NCBI GenBank assembly: GCA_002706685.1
Contig: PALV01000012.1
Span: 1-64,000 of the forward strand
Origin: Gammaproteobacteria bacterium
Lineage (GTDB): Bacteria; Pseudomonadota; Gammaproteobacteria; Pseudomonadales; Pseudohongiellaceae
Direction of reading: 5' to 3'
Length of the DNA: 64,000 nucleotides
Shown in pieces: positions 7,406-17,142 of the stretch (positions are counted from its first letter, which is position 1; every line of letters begins with the position of its first letter). Made by a program: the position numbers and the translations under genes. The notes under the pieces are model-generated. The model saw only the letters and a program-made list of their open reading frames with translations. It ran no database searches and was not told the DNA's origin.

Positions 7406-7434
7406 ACTCAATATTCAGATCCAGAATATTGAGT
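7406..7434. repeat. 11-bp perfect inverted repeat at the island/core boundary
   Basis: ACTCAATATTC (7406-7416) and GAATATTGAGT (7424-7434) are exact inverted copies around a 7-nt loop. It lies 5 nt past the ydfG stop codon, where composition changes from the AT-richer island to core genes. There is no T-run on either strand, so it is a weak terminator candidate or a recombination/protein site. Confidence 0.55.
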
Positions 7435-7438
7435 GATA

Positions 7439-8194
7439 TCACTCGCGATGGATATGAAACGGCGCCCAGGTCTGGCTCACCGGCATGACTTCCAGCGTGT
7501 TCACGTTGACATGGGCCGGGGTTGAATTCACCCAGTAGACGATGTCGGCGATATCCTCGCCGCAGAGCGGCTGGGTGCCCTGATAGACGGTACTGGCCTT
7601 TTCTGTATCCCACTTGAAACGCACGTTGGAGAAATTGGTCTCGCACATGCCGGGTTCGATGTTGGTGACGCGGATGGCCTTGCCGCGCAGATCCGAGCGC
7701 AAACCCCGCGAGAACTGCTGCACAAAGGCTTTGGTCCCGCCGTAGGCATTGCCGCCGGGATAGGGCCAGTTGCCCGCTGTTGAGCCTATATTGATGACGT
7801 GGCCGGCATTGCGCTCCACCATGCCTGGCAATACGCGCCGGGTTACTCGCAGCAGCCCCATGATGTTGGTCTGTACCATGGTTTCCCAGTCTTCCATGTA
7901 TGCCTCATGCGCCGGCTCCAGACCCAGCGCCAGGCCGGCATTGTTAACCAGCACTTCGATTGCCTGAAACGCTTCGGGCAGGCCGTCGAAAAAAGCGTCT
8001 ATGGACGCGGGGTCGGTGACATCAAGCCGGGCAGCATAAACATCTGTTGAGGATTGCAGGGATTCCGCCAGCAGCTTCAGCTTGTCTTCACTGCGGGCCG
8101 CCAGAATCACGGCAAAGCCATTCTCGGCAAACTTGCGCGCGGTGGCTTCACCAATGCCAGAGGATGCGCCTGTCACCAGTGCTATTTTTTTCAT
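7439..8194 (-). CDS. ydfG: YdfG-type NADP-dependent 3-hydroxy acid dehydrogenase
   Basis: This is a 251-aa classical short-chain dehydrogenase. The NADP-binding TGASSGIG lies at 8-15, NNAG near 87-90, and the catalytic YGGTK with the preceding Ser at about residues 138-155. The C-terminal stretch HVNVNTLEVMPVSQTWAPF is diagnostic for the YdfG group (E. coli has HVNINTLEMMPV at the same place). Those enzymes reduce malonic semialdehyde and oxidise L-allo-threonine or serine-like 3-hydroxy acids in the cytosol. The start has AGGA about 7 nt upstream. It is a single-gene unit and marks the beginning of core chromosome after the accessory island. Confidence 0.9.
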   Translation of the reverse strand: MKKIALVTGASSGIGEATARKFAENGFAVILAARSEDKLKLLAESLQSSTDVYAARLDVTDPASIDAFFDGLPEAFQAIEVLVNNAGLALGLEPAHEAYMEDWETMVQTNIMGLLRVTRRVLPGMVERNAGHVINIGSTAGNWPYPGGNAYGGTKAFVQQFSRGLRSDLRGKAIRVTNIEPGMCETNFSNVRFKWDTEKASTVYQGTQPLCGEDIADIVYWVNSTPAHVNVNTLEVMPVSQTWAPFHIHRE

Positions 8195-8234
8195 GGATCA
8201 GTCCTGTTAGGTAGATGGATCACTGCAAGTATAG

Positions 8235-8259
8235 AAAAAATGCCCCTGGAAAGGGGCTT
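8235..8259 (-). terminator. Rho-independent terminator of the transglutaminase operon
   Basis: On the minus strand GCCCCT-TTCC-AGGGGC (8257-8242) is followed by A and six T (8240-8235). It lies about 135 nt past the stop of the last gene of the minus-strand ligase cluster. Confidence 0.8.
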
Positions 8260-8394
8260 CAAGTTAAGGCTCATAGTCCATCTATGACGTAGACGCACCT
8301 TTCAGACCGAGGGTTTTGCCTGCAAAGTACGGAAAAAATGTTAACTCAGCACGCTGTCAAAAACACTGAGACAAATTGTCGCGGCCTGCGTCTG

Positions 8395-9318
8395 CTATTT
8401 GCCAAAATCCAGGGCCACGGCTGTGGTCTGCTCGACTTCTTTGGGAATGACATCCACAGCTACTGACAGTTCATGCTCTCCGCCGCCGGTCATGACGCCC
8501 TTGAGCGGTGTCACGTCCGCATAATCACGGCCCCAGCCCAGCACGATATAACGTTCATCCGGCAGGCAGCCGTTGGTTGGATCCAGCTCCAGCCAGCCCC
8601 AACCCGGAATAAAGGCCGCGATCCAGGCATGAGTGGCATCAGCGCCCAGCAGCTTCTCCTGTCCGGGTGGTGGCAGGGTCTCCATGTAACCGCTCACGTA
8701 GCGGGCGGGGAGCCCCAGCGAGCGCAGGCATCCGATCATCAGGTGGGCAAAATCCTGACAGACGCCTCGCTTGGCAGCCATCACCTCATGCACCGGGGTT
8801 GCCGTAGTGGTGACTCCCGGGTCATAAGTAAACTCATCAAATATGCGTTTGTTCAGGATATGCAGGCCCTGGATCAGGTCTGAAGTGTCTTCAAAACATT
8901 CCTCGGCGTACTGCTGCAGGGTCTGCTGCTGCCTGACAAATGGCGACTCCAGCACATACAGCCTGGCGTCGATACATTCCCGGTTTCCGGTGCGGTGACT
9001 TTGCGCGACATCGGACACCGCATCAGGCCAGGTAATCGTGCTGAATATGTCCTGAGCAGGACGCGCGCTGACATCAACCTCACTGACGACCACCACTTCG
9101 AGGCTGTCGTGCACGTTCTCGGTCGAGAAATAGGCAACCCGATTGCCAAAAAAATCGGTGCGCTCGCGCAGCCGGACCGGTTTCGGGCTGATCTGCCACT
9201 CGCTGTTCAGACATTTCTGCCAGGGCAGATTGCGCGGCAGAACCCGCGCCTCGTTGTGGCTTAGCGTTGCCTGGCCACTGTAATCGTAGCGTGTCAGGTG
9301 ACGGATCTGATATCTCAT
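8395..9318 (-). CDS. Bacterial transglutaminase-like protein
   Basis: This 307-aa protein has the bacterial transglutaminase N-terminal beta domain (1-90, beginning MRYQIRHLTRYDY) and a papain-like core. The catalytic triad is visible as Cys187 in KRGVCQDFAH, His230 in ADATHAW and Asp246 in LELDPTNG. Family members act as proteases or amide-forming acyltransferases and sit in gene clusters with ATP-grasp and alpha-E proteins. The ATG overlaps the stop of the upstream ATP-grasp/alpha-E gene (ATGA), so the two are translationally coupled. It is cytosolic, with no signal peptide. It is the last gene of a three-gene minus-strand operon. Confidence 0.9.
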   Translation of the reverse strand: MRYQIRHLTRYDYSGQATLSHNEARVLPRNLPWQKCLNSEWQISPKPVRLRERTDFFGNRVAYFSTENVHDSLEVVVVSEVDVSARPAQDIFSTITWPDAVSDVAQSHRTGNRECIDARLYVLESPFVRQQQTLQQYAEECFEDTSDLIQGLHILNKRIFDEFTYDPGVTTTATPVHEVMAAKRGVCQDFAHLMIGCLRSLGLPARYVSGYMETLPPPGQEKLLGADATHAWIAAFIPGWGWLELDPTNGCLPDERYIVLGWGRDYADVTPLKGVMTGGGEHELSVAVDVIPKEVEQTTAVALDFGK

Positions 9319-11939
9319 CGGCGCTCACTCCTGGCTGGCGTCTTGCCATCGTCCAGACCCGGGCTGACCTGCATGGTGACCAGCTGCCGCGGCGCCTCAA
9401 CATGACTGAAGTGACTGTGTGAGATGGCATCCGACAGTGCCGACATTGGCGCAATAATCCGATCCAGCAGATCCGTCAGGGCCTCGCGGGCCGAGTCGGA
9501 GTTTTCGAGATCAGCCAGGGTCTCGATATCCATCAAATGCAGGGTACTGGTCGCCTCGATGATCAGGCGGTTCTCCAGGTTACGGTAGGACGACTGCGAT
9601 TGGCCCGGCAGACGCGCCACCTGCCGCTGAATGCGGCGCAACATATAACCCACCGAACGCGGGTTGGTCTCATCGAACAGCAGCAGATCGAGGATTGCGG
9701 ATGGATGCAGTTGTGAACGGAAACGACGTCGGTAAACCGTGAAATTGTCAGTCGTGGCCAGCACCACTTCCCATAGCGGGATGCCGGGCTGCCTGGCGGT
9801 GAGCAGCGCCAGCTTCAGTAATTCCAGCGTGCCCAGAATGCGTTCGATAAAACGACCGATGTCCAGAAAGCGCCAGCCATAGTGATGCGGCATGGTTTCG
9901 TTGCAAAGGCCAAAAAATGCAGCAAGATCCAGGACCACGGCTTCCAGCAGTCGCTGACCGGCCACCACGCCGCGCGCGCGAGACATGGCGTTGCAGCGCT
10001 GGCGAATATTGCTGACCGAGCGCCAGAGATCGTCGCCCAGATGGTCACGCACGGAACGGCTGTTGCGCACAAAACTGGCAAAAATTCCTGGCATGCCCTG
10101 TGGCCCCTGGTCTGCCAGCAGATTCAGTAAGCGGTCACGTGCAAGCGTGTGCGCCTTGGAGAATCTTGGATGCTCAGGAAGCTCCTTCAGCATTTCTTCA
10201 AGTTCAACAGCATCAGGTGCCACATCCAGTGCGGTCATCAGGTCAGGCAGCAGCGTCGCGCCCTCGCTGTGAGGGTCTTCCTGCAGGAGTTTGGTCAGGG
10301 ATTCACGCAGCAGACGGGCGCGCACATCCAGGCGTTCCCCGTAGCGGCCCAGCCAGAACAGACTCTCTGCGACCCGGCATGGCAAATCCTTGCCATCACG
10401 TGTCACCAGAATGGGACCGCCGGCATGCCTGAGCATACTGATGTGCGGCTGTGGTACCGGCGCCAGCACCCAGATGTCTTTGACCACAGCACTTTTCATC
10501 ATCGCTGAGCCGGGTTCTCCCACCCAGGCCAGACCGCCAGGCATGATGCGGAAATGCTGCTCGGCAACAGGCTTGGGAATGTCATTCGGTTCCAGCAGTG
10601 AAAACAGTCGCAGTGAGGCCTGCTGACGCTCCAGTTGACCGGTGCGGGGATTGAAGCCCGGTGTCACGGCCGTTTTTATGGGACGCTGGGCAGAGAACAG
10701 ATGGGGGCGCGCATTCAGGTCCATCCTAAGATGACGTGCAGCTTCAAGCCCCATCTGGTCAACCCTGAAGGCTTTGCCAGGTTGTGTAATGTCGCGCAGG
10801 ATCCATTCTTCCGGTGCCTGTCTTATGCGCTGCAGCGCATCATTGTCTCCACACCACAGTGTTTCACGACATGGCAGCATCAGCGCTTCACCCAGCAGAC
10901 GCTCACAGAGTACCGGCAGAAATGCCGCCAGGGCCGGATGCTCCAGGACTCCGGCGCCCAAAGCATTAACGATCCTCACTTCACCATCACGAGCGGCCTG
11001 CAGCAGGCCTGGCACACCCAGTAAAGAATCCGGTCGCAGCTCCAGAGGGTCGCACCAGGGGTCATTGATCTGGCGCAGAATGACATCAACCTGGTTTAGC
11101 CCACCCAGTGTTCGCACGCATACCTGCCCATCGCGCACAACCAGGTCGTCGCCTTCTACCAGTGGCACGTTCATGTAATTCGCCAGCCAGGCGTGTTCGA
11201 AATAGCCCGGACTGCCGGGCCCCGGCGTCAACAGGACGATATTGGCCTGCTCGCGGTGCGCCGGCGCCAGTGCCGCGAGGCATCGGTGCTGTGCCTGCAG
11301 AAACCCGGCCAGTCGTTTCAGTGGTGCATCACGGTAAAGGCCCGGCAGTGCGCGGGAGAGTGTGATCCGGTTTTCCAGTGCGTAACCCACACCGGAGGGT
11401 GATTGTGTCAGGTCGCCAAGCACCAGCCATTGCCCTTCATGATCGCGAACTACATCGCAGCCGTGGGAAATCAGCAGCGGTCGTTCAACCATGGGGGGCG
11501 AGTCAGCGGCAGAAAACAGAAAACCGGGATGGGTATAAACCAGCTCCGGCGGCAACAGACCCTCAGCAATCACATGGCGTTCACCGTACAGATCATCCAG
11601 CAGGTGAGCCAGGAGCCTGCTGCGTTGCTGCAGCCCTTTTTCCAGCGCCTCCCATTCGGCGGTGCTGATGACCCAGGGCAAGCAGTCGAGTCGCCAGGAG
11701 CGCTGCTGGCCGGGGTCGTCTTCGTAAGGATTAAAGGTAACACCATTCTCGTGCAGCAGGTTTTGTGCTTCGTCGCTGCGCTGTGTGAGAAGCTCTGCGC
11801 CCAGCGCTGCAAATTCAGTCAGCAGCTGCTGCCAGTGCGCCCTGACCTGCCCGCGCTCGTACAACTCGTCATGAGCACCATGACCAGGGTAGTCGCCCAG
11901 CAGGGATTTGACGGGGTCAGCGGGGCTTGCGGACTGCAT
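9315..11939 (-). CDS. Circularly permuted ATP-grasp / alpha-E fusion protein
   Basis: This 874-aa protein joins two domains. About residues 1-490 are a circularly permuted type 2 ATP-grasp ligase (DUF404/DUF407), homologous to the separate plus-strand protein at 15686-17140: both share the LTPG...Y.EHA.LA..M.V.LVEG.DL block. From about 510 the alpha-E domain (DUF403) follows, opening RVAESLFWLGRYGERLD, like the separate protein at 17143-18105. The pair is predicted to form amide bonds on peptides or small acids using ATP; the substrate is unknown. It lies between the transglutaminase-DUF2126 gene and a second transglutaminase. No clear ribosome site precedes the ATG. Confidence 0.9.
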   Translation of the reverse strand: MQSASPADPVKSLLGDYPGHGAHDELYERGQVRAHWQQLLTEFAALGAELLTQRSDEAQNLLHENGVTFNPYEDDPGQQRSWRLDCLPWVISTAEWEALEKGLQQRSRLLAHLLDDLYGERHVIAEGLLPPELVYTHPGFLFSAADSPPMVERPLLISHGCDVVRDHEGQWLVLGDLTQSPSGVGYALENRITLSRALPGLYRDAPLKRLAGFLQAQHRCLAALAPAHREQANIVLLTPGPGSPGYFEHAWLANYMNVPLVEGDDLVVRDGQVCVRTLGGLNQVDVILRQINDPWCDPLELRPDSLLGVPGLLQAARDGEVRIVNALGAGVLEHPALAAFLPVLCERLLGEALMLPCRETLWCGDNDALQRIRQAPEEWILRDITQPGKAFRVDQMGLEAARHLRMDLNARPHLFSAQRPIKTAVTPGFNPRTGQLERQQASLRLFSLLEPNDIPKPVAEQHFRIMPGGLAWVGEPGSAMMKSAVVKDIWVLAPVPQPHISMLRHAGGPILVTRDGKDLPCRVAESLFWLGRYGERLDVRARLLRESLTKLLQEDPHSEGATLLPDLMTALDVAPDAVELEEMLKELPEHPRFSKAHTLARDRLLNLLADQGPQGMPGIFASFVRNSRSVRDHLGDDLWRSVSNIRQRCNAMSRARGVVAGQRLLEAVVLDLAAFFGLCNETMPHHYGWRFLDIGRFIERILGTLELLKLALLTARQPGIPLWEVVLATTDNFTVYRRRFRSQLHPSAILDLLLFDETNPRSVGYMLRRIQRQVARLPGQSQSSYRNLENRLIIEATSTLHLMDIETLADLENSDSAREALTDLLDRIIAPMSALSDAISHSHFSHVEAPRQLVTMQVSPGLDDGKTPARSERR

Positions 11940-12068
11940 GGTGTGGCCTGTTCGTGATTAAAAACCGGTAGATCTTGTCATGCAGTGTGTCGGCTGACAA
12001 GTGTACAAGCTTAGCGTCCTGTCTGCCTGGTTCACATAGCTTCCGGGTAATTGCTGTAAGCCTCGACT

Positions 12069-15000
12069 CTAGAGATCTGAATCCGTCACGGCGCTGCGCC
12101 TCAGGTCCAGAGTATGCGGGTACTCCCGCACCGACACACGCTTGATTTCAGCAATCTGTCCCTGAGTATGACCATGAGCCCAGAATCGCGCCATGCGTCT
12201 GGCTTCAGCCTCATTGGCGTTAACCGGGAATGTCTCATAGTTTCTGCCGGCCGGGTGCGACACATGGTAGGTACAGCCGCCCAGAGAACGCCCATTCCAG
12301 GTATCCACCAGATCAAAGACCAGCGGTGCGTGCACCTTGATCATCGGATGCAGTGCCGAGGGCGGTTGCCAGGCTCTGAAACGTACCGCCGCCACCGCCT
12401 GCGCGGATTGCTCGGTAGGCTGCAGCGGGACCTTGTAGCCATTGCAGGTAAGGACATGGCGTGCCGGGTTGTAGCCTGTCAATTTGACTTCCAGCCTCTC
12501 GACAGATGAATCGACATAACGCGCTGTGCCGCCGCCGCTGGCTTCCTCTCCCAGCACATGCCAGGGCTCGATAGCCTGGCGCAGCTGAATCTGAACACCG
12601 TCGTACTGGGCCTCGCCAGCCAGCGGAAAACGAAACTCCAGGAATGGCGCGAACCATTCGCTCTGGAATTCAAAGCCATGATCGCGCAGATCTGCCAGCA
12701 CGTCACACAGATCCTGCCAGATGTAATACGGCATCATCCATTTATCATGCAGCGCGGTTCCCCAGCGCACCAGTGGCTTGCGATAGGGTGAGGCGTAAAA
12801 CCTGGCTACCAGTGCCCGAATCAATAATTGCTGCATCAGGCTCATCTCTGCATGTGGTGGCATTTCGAAACCACGCAACTCAAGCAGACCCAGGCGCCCC
12901 GTAGCGGAGTCCGGCGAATACAACTTGTCGATACAGAACTCGGCGCGATGGGTGTTGCCAGTAATATCGGTCAGCAAATGCCGCAACAAGCGATCCACAA
13001 GCCAGGGGGCTGGCACATCGCCAACTGGCATTTGCGACAGCGCTATCTCCAACTCATAAAGGGCTTCATGACGCGCCTCATCCACACGCGGCGCCTGACT
13101 GGTCGGCCCAAGGAACATCCCTGAGAACAGGTAGGAAAGGCTGGGATGGTGCTGCCAGAATGTCAGCATGCTGGCCAGCAGATCCGGCCGTCGCAGGAAG
13201 GGGGAGTCAGCTGGCGTTGCCCCGCCCAGCGTGACATGGTTACCCCCGCCAGTGCCGGTGTGCCGGCCATCAAGCATGAACTTTTCCGTTCCCAGCCTGC
13301 TCAGCCGTGCCTCTTCATACAGCACACGGGTATTGGTGACCAGTTCGCGCCAGCTCTTCGATGGCGCGACGTTGACTTCGATGACACCGGGATCCGGCGT
13401 GATCATGAATTTCTGCAGGCGGGGGTCTGAAGGTGGCGGATATCCCTCTATGCAGACTGGCAACTTCAGCTCGGCCGCTGTGTTCTCAATAGCTGCCAGC
13501 AAAGCCAGGTAGTCTTCCAGCAGTGGCAGCGGCGGCATGAATACGAATAATTTGCCGTCTCTGGGTTCCAGACACAATGCGGTGCCGATGGTTTCATCCG
13601 CTTTCTCATTCGGGATCTGTTCCTGCCATTCCTGGCTCCGCCCATGAATATGCAGGCCAGTTTGAGTAACACCGGGCTGTCTTTGTGGGGACTCGCTATA
13701 CCACTGGGCGACCTCGCCATTGTCGTCCTCCAGCGGTGGCAGCTCCCCAAACCAGGAGGGCGCCTGCTCTTCTTCACGCTTTTTGACTGGCAATGCACTC
13801 AATGGCAATCGCAAACCCATTGGTGAATCGCCAGGGATCAGATAAAGGTGATCGCGGCGTACATGCCAGCGGCCACTCAACCACAGCCGCGGCTGTTTTG
13901 ACTGACTCTGTTGCACCGATGTTGCCGTTAGTGGAAGTGCCAGACCCACTAGACTGTCCATGCCACGCTCCAGCAAACGCGCGAGCCGCAGGCGATCTTC
14001 ATCCTTGCCCAGCTTTTCGCTGCGCAGATCAATATCAACCGGCTGTTGACGCTCCAGCCAAAGATAGTGGTACGCATCCTCATAACACGGGATCAGATAC
14101 TTCTCGTCCAGCGCCAGACGCGTGACCAACGAGCTCGCAAATTGACGCAGTTGTGACTCGCCAACGGCATAGTCCTGATCCATGCGGGCCAGCCAGCGAT
14201 CATCTTTCCAGACCGCCTTGCCGTCTTTTCGCCAGTAGCAGGCAAGCGCCCAACGCGGCAGAGGTTCGCCCGGGTACCACTTGCCCTGTTGATAGTGCAG
14301 CAGGGAGTTGGGGGCATAGTGAGGTCGCAGTCGATGCAGCAGATTCTCAGCAAACCGGCGTTTGGTGGGTCCCTGCGCGGCAATGGTCCATTCTGGTGCA
14401 TCCATATCATCGATTGATACAAAAGTGGGCTCACCTCCCATGGTCAAGCGCACATCAAGTGTTTCCAGCTTTGCATCTACCTGCTCGCCAAGCGCATCGA
14501 TTTTTTCCCATTGCGCGTCTGTGTATGGCTTGGTGACTCGTGGATCTTCGTGAATCCGGGTCACGCTCATGGCAAAGTCAAACTCGACCTCGCATTTTCC
14601 AGTTGCACCGGTGATGGCGGCTGCAGTTGATGGCTCTGGTGTGGCTGCCAGTGGCAGGTGTCCCTCGCCGGCAAACAGTCCGGATGTCGGATCCAGACCG
14701 ATCCAGCCAGCACCGGGTATATAAACTTCAGTCCAGGCATGCAGGTCGGTGAAATCAACGTCTGTTCCCGAGGGTCCGTCCAGGGCTTTGACATCAGCCT
14801 TCAGCTGTATCAGATATCCGGACACAAAGCGCGCGGCAAGGCCCAGACGACGCAGAATATGGACCAGTAGCCAGGCCGAGTCACGACAGGAGCCTTTGGC
14901 CTTCTGCAGGGTTTCCTCAGGCGTCTGCACGCCCGGCTCCATGCGGATAAGGTATTCAATATCATTGCTGAGCTGCTGGTTCAGCGCCACCAGTGCACTG

Positions 15001-15458
15001 GCGATCAGAATATCTTCTGAGTCCAGCAACTCTGTTCTGGCCCGCTCCAGCCAGGCATCCAGCAAGGGCCCGTCCTGTCCGTCTGATCCTTCCCGACCTG
15101 TTTCCAGGTAAGGGGCCAGATCTTTTTTTAGCGCTTCCGGATAGCTGAAGGGAAAATGTTCGGCGTACTCCTCCACAAAAAAGTCGAAGGGATTGATGAC
15201 CGTCATCGGCGCAATGACTTCCACGTCAACGTGAAGCTGGGTCATCTTGTCGGGGAACACGAGCCGCGCCACATGGTTGCCGAATGGGTCCTGCTGCCAG
15301 TTGATAAAGTACTGACCACCGGTGATCTTGAGGCTGTAGGCCTCGATGGGTGTGCGGCAGTGGGGTGCTGGTTTCAGGCGAATATGATGCGGATGCACCT
15401 GAACGGGTCTGTCAAAGTTATAGCGGGTGGAGTGTTTCAGGGCTACGCGAATCGTCAT
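12069..15458 (-). CDS. Transglutaminase / DUF2126 fusion protein
   Basis: This 1129-aa protein starts with a bacterial transglutaminase module (1-270). Its triad is Cys191 (KGSCRDSAW), His240 (DLHAW) and Asp256 (GLDPTSG). The remaining roughly 800 residues are DUF2126, beginning near MGGEPTFVS and including long conserved blocks such as DGRHTGTGGGNHVTLGG. DUF2126 has been proposed to hold a glutamine-synthetase-like carboxylate-amine ligase fold; I cannot verify that here. Length and architecture match full-length homologues. It is the first gene of the minus operon, divergent from the ATP-grasp gene at 15686 across a 227-nt shared control region with no obvious motif. Confidence 0.9.
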   Translation of the reverse strand: MTIRVALKHSTRYNFDRPVQVHPHHIRLKPAPHCRTPIEAYSLKITGGQYFINWQQDPFGNHVARLVFPDKMTQLHVDVEVIAPMTVINPFDFFVEEYAEHFPFSYPEALKKDLAPYLETGREGSDGQDGPLLDAWLERARTELLDSEDILIASALVALNQQLSNDIEYLIRMEPGVQTPEETLQKAKGSCRDSAWLLVHILRRLGLAARFVSGYLIQLKADVKALDGPSGTDVDFTDLHAWTEVYIPGAGWIGLDPTSGLFAGEGHLPLAATPEPSTAAAITGATGKCEVEFDFAMSVTRIHEDPRVTKPYTDAQWEKIDALGEQVDAKLETLDVRLTMGGEPTFVSIDDMDAPEWTIAAQGPTKRRFAENLLHRLRPHYAPNSLLHYQQGKWYPGEPLPRWALACYWRKDGKAVWKDDRWLARMDQDYAVGESQLRQFASSLVTRLALDEKYLIPCYEDAYHYLWLERQQPVDIDLRSEKLGKDEDRLRLARLLERGMDSLVGLALPLTATSVQQSQSKQPRLWLSGRWHVRRDHLYLIPGDSPMGLRLPLSALPVKKREEEQAPSWFGELPPLEDDNGEVAQWYSESPQRQPGVTQTGLHIHGRSQEWQEQIPNEKADETIGTALCLEPRDGKLFVFMPPLPLLEDYLALLAAIENTAAELKLPVCIEGYPPPSDPRLQKFMITPDPGVIEVNVAPSKSWRELVTNTRVLYEEARLSRLGTEKFMLDGRHTGTGGGNHVTLGGATPADSPFLRRPDLLASMLTFWQHHPSLSYLFSGMFLGPTSQAPRVDEARHEALYELEIALSQMPVGDVPAPWLVDRLLRHLLTDITGNTHRAEFCIDKLYSPDSATGRLGLLELRGFEMPPHAEMSLMQQLLIRALVARFYASPYRKPLVRWGTALHDKWMMPYYIWQDLCDVLADLRDHGFEFQSEWFAPFLEFRFPLAGEAQYDGVQIQLRQAIEPWHVLGEEASGGGTARYVDSSVERLEVKLTGYNPARHVLTCNGYKVPLQPTEQSAQAVAAVRFRAWQPPSALHPMIKVHAPLVFDLVDTWNGRSLGGCTYHVSHPAGRNYETFPVNANEAEARRMARFWAHGHTQGQIAEIKRVSVREYPHTLDLRRSAVTDSDL

Positions 15459-15685
15459 GACAGGAAGTCCGGCTCATAGAACGGTCTATCGAGCATAGCA
15501 AGGGCGATGCCAATTGCAAATGACAAACACTCAACCGTTAATGCAATGTGAGCTGTTTTGATTAAACCGCACCATGCCGCAGTTGCCGATCAACCAGCCG
15601 CATGATACAACGTGATGAACTGGTACAGTGATTGCACAATTATTGCAGGAAAACCGCTATCCACGTTTTGGACAAAAAGATCTGA

Positions 15686-17140
15686 ATGAGCAATGTAGAC
15701 TGGGATACCTATAGTTTTGATGGATTCTATGACGAGCTGATTGCCGCACCCGGCAAGCCCCGTCCCGAAGCACATATGCTATGCGAATATCTGGCACGGC
15801 TTGACGCGAAGGAACTGGGCGAGCACAAGGCTGCTGCTGAACTGGCCATTCAACTGATGGGCATCACGTTCACCGTGTATACCGAAGGCAGCATGATAGA
15901 CCGGGCATGGCCTTTTGACATTGTGCCGCGCATCATACCGCTGCAGGAATGGCAAAAAACCGAGGCCGGCCTGAAACAGCGTGTGCAGGCGCTCAACATG
16001 TTCATCAATGACCTGTACCACGACCAGAAAATCATCAAAGACGGTGTCTTCCCCGCCGAATTGCTGAAACAATCAGTAAACTTCCGCCCCCAGTGCGTCG
16101 GCATCAATACCCCACACAACATCTGGGCACATATCTGTGGCTCAGACCTTGTGCGTGACAAAGACGGTACTCTTTACGTGCTCGAGGACAACTTGCGTGT
16201 ACCCTCGGGCGTCTCTTACATGCTGGAAAACCGTAATGTCACCAAGCGGGTGATGCCAGAGCTTTTTGCTACCGGTTTCATTCAGCCAGTCGACGATTAC
16301 ACATCCCAGCTATACGAAATGCTGGCATCTATGAGCCCGCGCCCTGGTGATGACCCCTCAATTGTCATCCTGACACCAGGCATCTACAACAGCGCCTACT
16401 ATGAGCATGCCTACCTGGCACAGCAAATGGGTGTGCAGCTGGTTGAAGGATCCGACCTCGTGGTCGGTGATGATGACTGCGTGTACATGCGCATGGTGGA
16501 CGGCCTTGAGAGAGTCGATGTCATTTATCGGCGCGTTGACGACATGTTCCTTGACCCCGAGGTGTTTAACCCCGAATCGGCGCTGGGTGCCCGAGGCCTG
16601 ATGCGCGCATGGCGTAAAGGTAATGTGGCGCTGGCCAATGCGCCGGGTGCTGGCGTAGCAGACGACAAGGTGGTGTATGCCTTTGTGCCGAAGATCATCA
16701 AATATTATCTCGACCAGGAACCACTGATCCCGAACGTACCCAGCTATCTGTGCATGTTTGAGGACGACCGCAAATACGTACTCGACAATCTGGACAAGCT
16801 GGTCGTTAAACCAGCCAATGAGTCGGGTGGCTATGGCATGATGATCGGCCCGCACGTGAATAAAAAAGAACGCAAGAAGTTCGCCGAGCTGATCAAGGCG
16901 GACCCTCGCAATTACATGGCGCAGCCGACTCTCGCACTATCAACGTCTCCAACTCTGATCGGTAACGTGATGGAGCCGCGCCATGTTGATCTGCGTCCAT
17001 TCATTCTATCGGGGCAATCCACTTACGTGACCACTGGCGGTTTGACGCGAGTGGCACTGGTCAAAGGCTCGCTGGTCGTCAACTCTTCCCAGGGTGGCGG
17101 CAGTAAAGACACCTGGATTGTCGATGTGGAGGGCCGCTGA
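15686..17140 (+). CDS. Circularly permuted type 2 ATP-grasp protein
   Basis: This 484-aa stand-alone ATP-grasp ligase (DUF404/407) has a conserved first half with TVYTEGSMIDRAWPFDIVPR and VLEDNLRVPSGVSYMLENR, and a second half with VVKPANESGGYGMMIGP, the nucleotide-binding Lys and Gly-rich loop. It is cytosolic. The family is predicted to ligate amino acids or peptides together with the alpha-E partner. That partner follows after only 2 nt, and a metallopeptidase follows directly. It is a paralogue of the first half of the fusion protein at 9315-11939. The ATG has only a weak upstream purine stretch. Confidence 0.9.
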   Translation: MSNVDWDTYSFDGFYDELIAAPGKPRPEAHMLCEYLARLDAKELGEHKAAAELAIQLMGITFTVYTEGSMIDRAWPFDIVPRIIPLQEWQKTEAGLKQRVQALNMFINDLYHDQKIIKDGVFPAELLKQSVNFRPQCVGINTPHNIWAHICGSDLVRDKDGTLYVLEDNLRVPSGVSYMLENRNVTKRVMPELFATGFIQPVDDYTSQLYEMLASMSPRPGDDPSIVILTPGIYNSAYYEHAYLAQQMGVQLVEGSDLVVGDDDCVYMRMVDGLERVDVIYRRVDDMFLDPEVFNPESALGARGLMRAWRKGNVALANAPGAGVADDKVVYAFVPKIIKYYLDQEPLIPNVPSYLCMFEDDRKYVLDNLDKLVVKPANESGGYGMMIGPHVNKKERKKFAELIKADPRNYMAQPTLALSTSPTLIGNVMEPRHVDLRPFILSGQSTYVTTGGLTRVALVKGSLVVNSSQGGGSKDTWIVDVEGR

Positions 17141-17142
17141 TC

